From the NCBI GenBank assembly GCA_003488525.1, contig DNLG01000145.1, positions 8,518 through 15,770 of the forward strand: DNA of 7,253 nt. The letters run 5' to 3'. Numbering within the stretch: position 1 is the stretch's first letter; every line of letters begins with the position of its first letter. The notes under the pieces are model-generated. The model ran no database searches. It was not told the origin of the DNA and saw only the letters and a program-made list of their open reading frames with translations. Source of the DNA: Bacteroidota bacterium (GTDB taxonomy: Bacteria; Bacteroidota; Ignavibacteria; Kapaibacteriales; Kapaibacteriaceae). The position numbers and the translations under genes were made by a program. This document shows positions 4,979-7,253 of this stretch, one piece after another.

Positions 4979-7253
4979 ATGAACCGTTTTCTTCGCCCTT
5001 GCCTCGCCCTGCTGTTTGTTGTGGGCGTAATGGCTACAGCCGTTACGGCAACCTATGCGCAGATCCAACGTCAGATAAGCTATCAGGGCTTGTTGACGCT
5101 GCCTAATGGGTTGCCTCTCGACGATGGCCAGTATGATCTCGTCCTGCGCTTATACGATGCGCCGGTAGGGGGCAATCTTCTCTGGGAAGAGACACAGCAG
5201 ACCGTGCTTACAAAGGGTCTGTTCAACCTCTACCTGGGCGCTGTGGTGCCACTGGCCAATGTTGACTTCTTCAATACCCAGGCCTACCTCGAGACGGCAC
5301 TTGCCGGCCAGCCACCGTTCCCGCGCACGCGATTGGCAGTGGTGCCGTATGCAGTACGTGCCGAACGCGCCGGCATTGCCGATAGCGTCAACGAGTCCGC
5401 ACGCGGGTTCGTGCGTTCTCTGAACCAGGCAGAAGGCAACCTTGTCATTGCAGGGCGAAACGGTGTGGCGGTCACGCGCACGGGTGACACGATCAATATC
5501 GAGTCGACCATCACGCTGGTAGGGATTCAGAACCTCACCAGTCCGCAATCGACGATCGACATTGGTAATCCGAGTGGGCCGAACACAACAGTCGACATAC
5601 GTGATGGTGCCGTAACTGCGATCAAAATCGCCGATAGCACGATCACGACGGCGAAACTCGTCGACAGTCTTATCACGACTGCCAAGATCAGCGACGGAGC
5701 AGTGACGATCACCAAGATCGCCGCTGGAGTGATTCCAACTTCGCTGCCTCCGCGCGGCCCTGCCGGCGGAGATCTGACGGGGACCTATCCTAATCCGACG
5801 ATCGCACTTGGTGCGGTCACCGGACCGAAGATCGCTGACGGTTCGATCACGACTCCGAAGATCGTTGACGGTGCCGTAACGACGTCGAAGATCACTGACA
5901 ACTCGATCACGACAACCAAGATCGTCGACGGAGCGGTAACAACTCCGAAGCTCTCCAATACCGGTGTAGCGGCCGGTACGTACGGCGATAACCTTAACAT
6001 TCCGCGGATCACGGTTGACGATAAAGGCCGTGTGACGTTGATCTCTGTTCAGCCCCTTACGAACTTCCCGTTCATCGTTCCTGCAGGGGGCGACCTGACG
6101 GGCACGTATCCAGATCCGCTGATCCGAACAAACGCTGTGACGACCTCGAAGATCCTCGATCTGAACGTGACAACTTCCAAGCTTGCTGATGGCGCGGTGA
6201 CAACACCAAAGCTCGCCATCGGAGCCGTACGTTCAGAGCAGGTGGCCGACGGTTCGCTTACGGTCATTGACCTCGCCCCTGGAACGATCCCAACGACACT
6301 GCCTCCTTCGGGTCCAGCCACGGGTGACCTTGCCGGCTTCTATCCGTCACCGACGCTGTCGACGGCTGCAGGCGCTGGTTCACGCATGGTAACAGCTCTG
6401 CGGAACAACTTCATTGCTGGTGACGTGAACGTCAACACAGCCAACAATGTGGTGATGCTCAACAACCTGGGTCAGTTTCCTGCTGCGAACGGATCGCTCA
6501 TCACGAATCTCAACGCGTCAAGCATTTCGTCGGGAGTTCTTCCGATCCAATTCGGTGGTACGAATTCATCGACCGCTCTGAACAACAATCGCGTCATGGT
6601 ATCCAGTGGCGGTCGCATTGTTGAAGGTGCTCAGCAGGGTGCCGGACAGCTCCTCATCGGCACGGGCGCTACGACGGCTCCGGCTGTTGGGAACATCGTC
6701 GCCGGTACGGGAATGACGGTGACGTATTCATCTCCGAACATCATCATCGCATCGACGACGCAGCCCGGCACGACATCAGATCAAACGCTGCGCTGGGATG
6801 CTACTGCGAATGCATGGGTTCCAACGAGCAATGTCCTTTCTTCAGCTGGCGGGAATCTGACTGTCAACGGCAACGCGACACTTGGTGATGCAGCGACGGA
6901 CCAGGTGCGGATGAACGCCGCCACGGTGTCGATTCCGAATGTCGGAAACACAACATCGTCAACCGGTGTGGTTGTCCGCAATGCTGGTACGGGCAACCTC
7001 GAGATTTCGACGGCCATCTACTCAACATCGTCCGCACCGTTGGGTGCCAACGCTGCCGTTCGTACAAACACGACGGGTCAGCTCGAATCGGTCACCCTCA
7101 CAAACGGTCAACTCCTTATCGGATCGACTGGCGCTGCACCTCAGATCGCCACGATCACAGGAACAGCCAATCGCATCATTGTAACGAACGGCGCCGGCAG
7201 CATTACCCTCAGCACGCCGCAAGACATTGCAACGTCAAGCAATGTGACGTTCA
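4979..7253 (+). CDS. Large repetitive secreted protein with tail-fibre-like repeats (cassette 2), 3'-truncated
   Basis: This frame is open to the end of the window, with 758 residues visible and no stop. ATGs at 4955, 4967 and 4979 are in frame. 4979 is preferred because it gives a 28-residue signal peptide (MNRFLRPC... ending TYAQ), the same length as in the paralogue, although 4955 overlaps the upstream stop and could be used by coupling; neither has a strong ribosome binding site. Order: N-terminal domain (ISYQGLL, GQYDLVLRLYDAPVGG, LLWEE, GLFNLYLG, FPRTRLAVVPYAVRA; 33-128), three 10-residue repeat arrays (209-248, 277-326, 384-433), GDLTGTYP linkers (264, 371) with a third degraded to GDLAGFYP (449), and GTYG...ITVDDKGRV (333-352). 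After about residue 505 it differs completely from its paralogue: ASSISSGVLPIQFGGTNSST, QLLIGTG, AGTGMTVTYSSPNIIIAS, LRWDATANAWVP and GSITLSTPQDIATSS, all typical of tail-fibre-like beta repeats. A surface fibre or adhesin is inferred. Confidence 0.88.
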   Translation, partial: MNRFLRPCLALLFVVGVMATAVTATYAQIQRQISYQGLLTLPNGLPLDDGQYDLVLRLYDAPVGGNLLWEETQQTVLTKGLFNLYLGAVVPLANVDFFNTQAYLETALAGQPPFPRTRLAVVPYAVRAERAGIADSVNESARGFVRSLNQAEGNLVIAGRNGVAVTRTGDTINIESTITLVGIQNLTSPQSTIDIGNPSGPNTTVDIRDGAVTAIKIADSTITTAKLVDSLITTAKISDGAVTITKIAAGVIPTSLPPRGPAGGDLTGTYPNPTIALGAVTGPKIADGSITTPKIVDGAVTTSKITDNSITTTKIVDGAVTTPKLSNTGVAAGTYGDNLNIPRITVDDKGRVTLISVQPLTNFPFIVPAGGDLTGTYPDPLIRTNAVTTSKILDLNVTTSKLADGAVTTPKLAIGAVRSEQVADGSLTVIDLAPGTIPTTLPPSGPATGDLAGFYPSPTLSTAAGAGSRMVTALRNNFIAGDVNVNTANNVVMLNNLGQFPAANGSLITNLNASSISSGVLPIQFGGTNSSTALNNNRVMVSSGGRIVEGAQQGAGQLLIGTGATTAPAVGNIVAGTGMTVTYSSPNIIIASTTQPGTTSDQTLRWDATANAWVPTSNVLSSAGGNLTVNGNATLGDAATDQVRMNAATVSIPNVGNTTSSTGVVVRNAGTGNLEISTAIYSTSSAPLGANAAVRTNTTGQLESVTLTNGQLLIGSTGAAPQIATITGTANRIIVTNGAGSITLSTPQDIATSSNVTF
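5603..5722 (+). repeat. 10-residue (30-bp) repeat array 1 of the cassette 2 protein
   Basis: Four decapeptides: DGAVTAIKIA, DSTITTAKLV, DSLITTAKIS and DGAVTITKIA, leading into AGVIPTSLPP and the first GDLTGTYP linker. It occupies the same place as 2606-2725 in the paralogue and is more regular. Confidence 0.85.
5807..5956 (+). repeat. 10-residue (30-bp) repeat array 2 of the cassette 2 protein
   Basis: Five decapeptides: LGAVTGPKIA, DGSITTPKIV, DGAVTTSKIT, DNSITTTKIV and DGAVTTPKLS. The DNA also repeats closely at 30-bp spacing (AAGATC recurs at the same place in several units), so unit gain or loss by slippage or recombination is plausible. Confidence 0.85.
6128..6277 (+). repeat. 10-residue (30-bp) repeat array 3 of the cassette 2 protein
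   Basis: Five decapeptides: TNAVTTSKIL, DLNVTTSKLA, DGAVTTPKLA, IGAVRSEQVA and DGSLTVIDLA, followed by PGTIPTTLPP. They match unit by unit with 3101-3250 of the paralogue. Confidence 0.8.

Noticed and set aside
5603..6277. CRISPR-like periodicity (about 30-bp repeats)
   Set aside because: The repeats are contiguous in-frame codons without spacers inside a long open frame; this is protein repetition.
5527..6321. Reverse-strand ORFs rich in VTAPS repeats, also seen at 2758-2973
   Set aside because: These are antisense readings of the 30-bp repeats, mirror the sense decapeptides and lack independent start signals.
1390..7253. Prophage or phage tail module
   Set aside because: Despite tail-fibre-like repeats, all four proteins have signal peptides, two have T9SS sorting domains, and no phage structural, lysis or integration gene is visible.

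Overview
The window looks like chromosomal DNA from a Gram-negative bacterium of the Bacteroidota/Chlorobi/Ignavibacteria/Kapabacteria group (FCB). The main clue is two small secreted proteins that end in a type IX secretion (T9SS, type A) sorting domain, a system confined to that group. Base composition is moderately GC-rich (estimated by eye) and no phage structural, packaging or integrase genes are visible. A more exact placement, for example Kapabacteria-like, is only a guess.

Layout, all genes on the + strand. Positions 1-546 hold the 5'-truncated ribosome recycling factor gene (frr). It is followed after 13 nt by queC (560-1249, GTG start) for queuosine/7-deazaguanine biosynthesis. A 140-nt gap leads to an accessory region that fills the rest of the window. 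That region is one two-gene cassette present twice in tandem. Cassette 1 is a 185-aa T9SS-sorted small protein (1390-1947) and a 682-aa repetitive secreted protein (1985-4033). Cassette 2 is a 183-aa T9SS-sorted small protein (4404-4955) and a second repetitive secreted protein (from about 4979) that stays open to the window end with 758 residues visible. The cassettes are separated by about 370 nt holding two consecutive hairpins (4038-4062 and 4080-4149) and an AT-richer stretch with short repeats and one consensus DnaA-box 9-mer.

The two large proteins share one chassis: signal peptide, an N-terminal 'SYQGLL ... LWEE ... GLF.(V/L)YLG' domain, arrays of 10-residue repeats (consensus DGAVTTxKIx) separated by GDLTGTYPxP linkers, and an ITVDxxGRV linker. 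These linkers are of the kind common in phage tail fibres. After about residue 490-505 the proteins diverge completely. The first ends in a tail-collar-like domain with three HxH motifs. The second continues into a different tail-fibre-like beta-repeat region that is cut by the window edge. My inference is a duplicated surface-fibre module: a small T9SS-sorted partner plus a tail-fibre-like fibre whose tip has been exchanged between copies. This appears to be the most novel content here. The function, the interaction between the two partners and the export route of the large proteins are not shown by the sequence.
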